Below, in pieces: positions 61,828 through 64,000 of a DNA stretch of 64,000 nt. The notes beneath the pieces were generated by a model. That model searched no databases and was not told where the DNA came from. It saw only the letters and a list, made by a program, of their open reading frames with translations. Source of the stretch: Lepidurus packardi (taxonomy: Eukaryota > Arthropoda > Branchiopoda > Notostraca > Triopsidae); the NCBI GenBank assembly GCA_023053545.1, contig JAKZAN010000006.1:1927001-1991000 (forward strand). Direction: 5' to 3'. The position numbers and the translations under genes were made by a program. The stretch's first letter is position 1. Each line of letters opens with the position of its first letter.

Positions 61828-62314
61828 TTATTTACTTGTATCGGGGCGCGTTCCATTAGTCGTGACACCTTTTTTGTTCTTAAAGTCCACATTAGCGCTC
61901 GATTTGAACACCTTCCTCGAGAGCGTATTTCCCCTAAAAGAAAAGAACAAATAAGTAGAAGAATTATTGCTTTAAGAAAGACAGAAACGCAGACAAGCTT
62001 TTAAAGTAGAACTTCGTTAGGGAAGTTAAGAGATTTATAAACGGATAGCTAAAAGTTGAAAAAAAAATTGACAAAGAATTGCATAGCGGAAATTAAGTTG
62101 CTCCGGTGTGGACACCACGGCAACGGCTGAGCACTCTTGCATTCATACGGAATAAAAGCTAACGCCCTTTGGTACTTTGGATCTTTTCAAGTTTCTCCGT
62201 TTCCTAACATCCTAGCACGCGAACCCTTTATACTCACCGTCTCCCTTTCCAATTTAAGTACTTTAATGGTGCTCTAAAACTACGCTTAAGGCCACCGGAT
62301 CTACCTTTTGGCAT
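61828..62314 (-). CDS. Small basic protein, 60 residues, two exons
   Basis: ATG at 62314. Exon 1 is 62238-62314 and reads MPKGRSGGLKRSFRAPLKYL before NWKGR, with donor GTGAGT. Exon 2 is 61828-61933, with acceptor CTTTTCTTTTAG, and reads NTLSRKVFKSSANVDFKNKK and GVTTNGTRPDTSK before TAA. The codon split across the junction closes to give 60 residues with a strong positive charge, no cysteine, no signal peptide and no membrane segment. Support comes from the matching splice sites, the intact frame and the poly(A) signal downstream. I do not recognise it; a nucleic-acid- or ribosome-associated microprotein is a guess from charge alone. Confidence 0.6.
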
Positions 62315-64000
62315 CACGTAAAAGATCCATCCATTACAAAAAAGCAAAAAATAAATAAATAATAAGAACAATATAACTATCAGGCTTAACGCTCTAAAAA
62401 CGTTTCAAATGAAATGCCAACTGTTCGAAAAAACTTTGCTGGTAACTAGCCAGGAAACATAGGTCGTGATTCAATTCTTCTTAAACAGCCCAGTTTTCCC
62501 TCCCTCCTATGAAGACAATCTAATCTATAGATTCCTTCAATAAAAAGGTCTTGCTTGTATTACTTGCGCCTTGCTCATTTCCTACTGTGGCACTTCGAGG
62601 CAAGTATCCCTTATGGGGATAAGGGACACGTGCCTCGATGTTGGTTAGGCAATTGACACAACCAAACAATGTCCGCCATACGTTATATTCTTGTGAAGAA
62701 ATATTGCTTTCGCTCAAATGCTCAATCTCTATAGCCTATACATACGAGTAGGAGAGGTAAGGGCGCTCTTTCCACAAGAATCAATCCTACTTCTCCCTAT
62801 GTGTCGAACAGATGGATCCAGAATGAGTCACTATTCCTGGACTCTCTCGCATACAAGCGACCTCCCTCCGGGACCCCTATATCCGTTAATAGCGGAGAAA
62901 TGTCCCTTGTCGGAGCCTATACATTACTTATCCGCTTTTCTTCTCTACTTCTCAAAGCTCATGCTTTACTGTTAAGAATCGCAAGTCGCTAAGCAACCGT
63001 GAACCCCAAACTTACATGGTCTTTGCCACATCACTAACTTAAACTTGAATATGAAGCGTTTAATACTAGAACAATTACAAAAACTAGTCCAGTAAGATGA
63101 ATCCAAAAACGGTAGCACGCGTGGTGCCGTGACAACGGAATAAGATGCTTTCCAACCGAAGACTGAAAGGGAAACAAGAAAAACTTTTCTTTCCCCTGTC
63201 ACCTTGTAAAATCTTTCGTAAACCCGGGTTTCTCTGGGGACTTGAACATATGGTTTTTGGTGTGCTAAGTACGAGGGTTTGGCATTAACATACCGTTGCT
63301 GGAAACATTCCTATTCTTGTCAGGAATGAAAGGTTAAGGCTGCCTAAAAAGCAAACGGGAAACGCAATCAAGCGCACGTGTTGAGAAGCACATGGTCTCA
63401 CTATATGCAACTGCGTAAAGGCTTTTTCCAGGTCGTTCGAATTTTATTTTTTAATGTAAGTAACCTTAGCTTTTCCCTTCAAATACCGTTGGTTTTGGAT
63501 GAGCTTCAAATGGGCAGCTTATTTGGTTCTCGACGCCTGCTTCTGGTGTTTTCTTTTAAGGTAACCTAACCTAATGTCTAGGGATGAGTCGCTCATTAGT
63601 CATCCCCGAAAAATAAGGAAGCTAAGTCTGTGTTTAAAAGAATGCTATGACGTACGAGGAAAACACTGAACTGTAGACAGAAAAGTTTGACTTATTTTGG
63701 CCAACAAATCCATAAGCAGGCCGTCTGGGTTTGCGGTCCTTTCTGTGAATCTTAGATCACAGGTTCACTAGATCACTGGGACTAGGTTTTTACAGATTCG
63801 TCACGGGTGGGAAGAAAACGTCGAAACCTGCAATGAACTCGGTATCGAAGTTCAACGAAACCTCTTGAAATTATGGGAAGAGCTTGACCTTATTTTAATT
63901 ATCACATACACTTTTATGGCCATTAAATTAGACTTTATTAAAAAATGAGTCAAATCTTTTCTACTCTAGTCCCTCTTGATGCTCTGCTTTAGAGTTGTCT
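62315..64000. other. Right flank, no supported gene
   Basis: This contains the upstream region of the small basic-protein gene and a hairpin at 62596-62637. An open segment near 63378-63569 on the plus strand is not convincing as an exon. Confidence 0.45.
62596..62637. repeat. 18-bp hairpin with 6-nt loop
   Basis: CGAGGCAAGTATCCCTTA (62596-62613) pairs with TAAGGGACACGTGCCTCG (62620-62637) with two mismatches. It lies about 280 bp upstream of the small basic-protein start codon. Confidence 0.8.

Noticed and set aside
1-64000. tRNA genes, rRNA, CRISPR arrays, complete transposons, viral insertions
   Set aside because: Looked for by eye on both strands. No T-arm/acceptor pair for tRNA, no regular spacer-repeat array, and no transposase, reverse transcriptase or viral protein frame was seen.

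Overview
This window comes from an animal nuclear genome, most likely an invertebrate with compact genes. Every confident gene is a spliced metazoan gene with GT..AG introns, many only 45-75 nt long. There are no operons, Shine-Dalgarno sites or prokaryotic signatures. I cannot name the species. I placed exon borders by reading splice consensus and checking that the codon phase closes from exon to exon, so individual borders could still be wrong by a few bases.

Layout. 1-5498: no gene I can support. 5499-6876 (+): last three exons of an unrecognised gene. 7619-9675 (-): PDCD2L. 10505-11503 (+): ABT1/ESF2. PDCD2L and ABT1 are divergent, and the 830 bp between them holds a foldback element. 11601-12520 (-): very-long-chain 3-hydroxyacyl-CoA dehydratase. 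12521-18409: no gene seen, although the 5' exon(s) of the next gene may lie here. 18410-30230 (+): an ADCY8-type adenylyl cyclase with at least 22 exons. A small opposite-strand gene (27913-28410) appears to sit inside one of its introns. 30384-31021 (-): RPL30. 31771-35210 (+): a YTHDF m6A reader with an RGG/RGE-rich tail. 37206-37715 (+): PBDC1. 39741-52326 (-): a SORBS/CAP (ponsin-vinexin) adaptor with a SoHo domain, a 4.8-kb internal exon and three C-terminal SH3 domains. 52968-57720 (-): a long low-complexity protein whose reading frame is broken once. 61828-62314 (-): a two-exon gene for a 60-residue basic protein. The rest is intergenic or unresolved.

Several genes serve translation or RNA: PDCD2L and ABT1 (40S subunit maturation), RPL30 (60S), YTHDF (m6A mRNA reader) and PBDC1 (eEF1A folding in yeast). 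The cyclase and the SORBS protein belong to signalling and adhesion. Genes alternate in convergent and divergent pairs with short gaps.

Points most worth a second look: the frameshift in the 53-57.7 kb gene; the enlarged, sequon-rich extracellular loop of the cyclase and its candidate N-terminal calmodulin-binding helix; the nested gene; the small basic protein; the RGG tail on YTHDF; and a set of short near-perfect hairpins in non-coding DNA.
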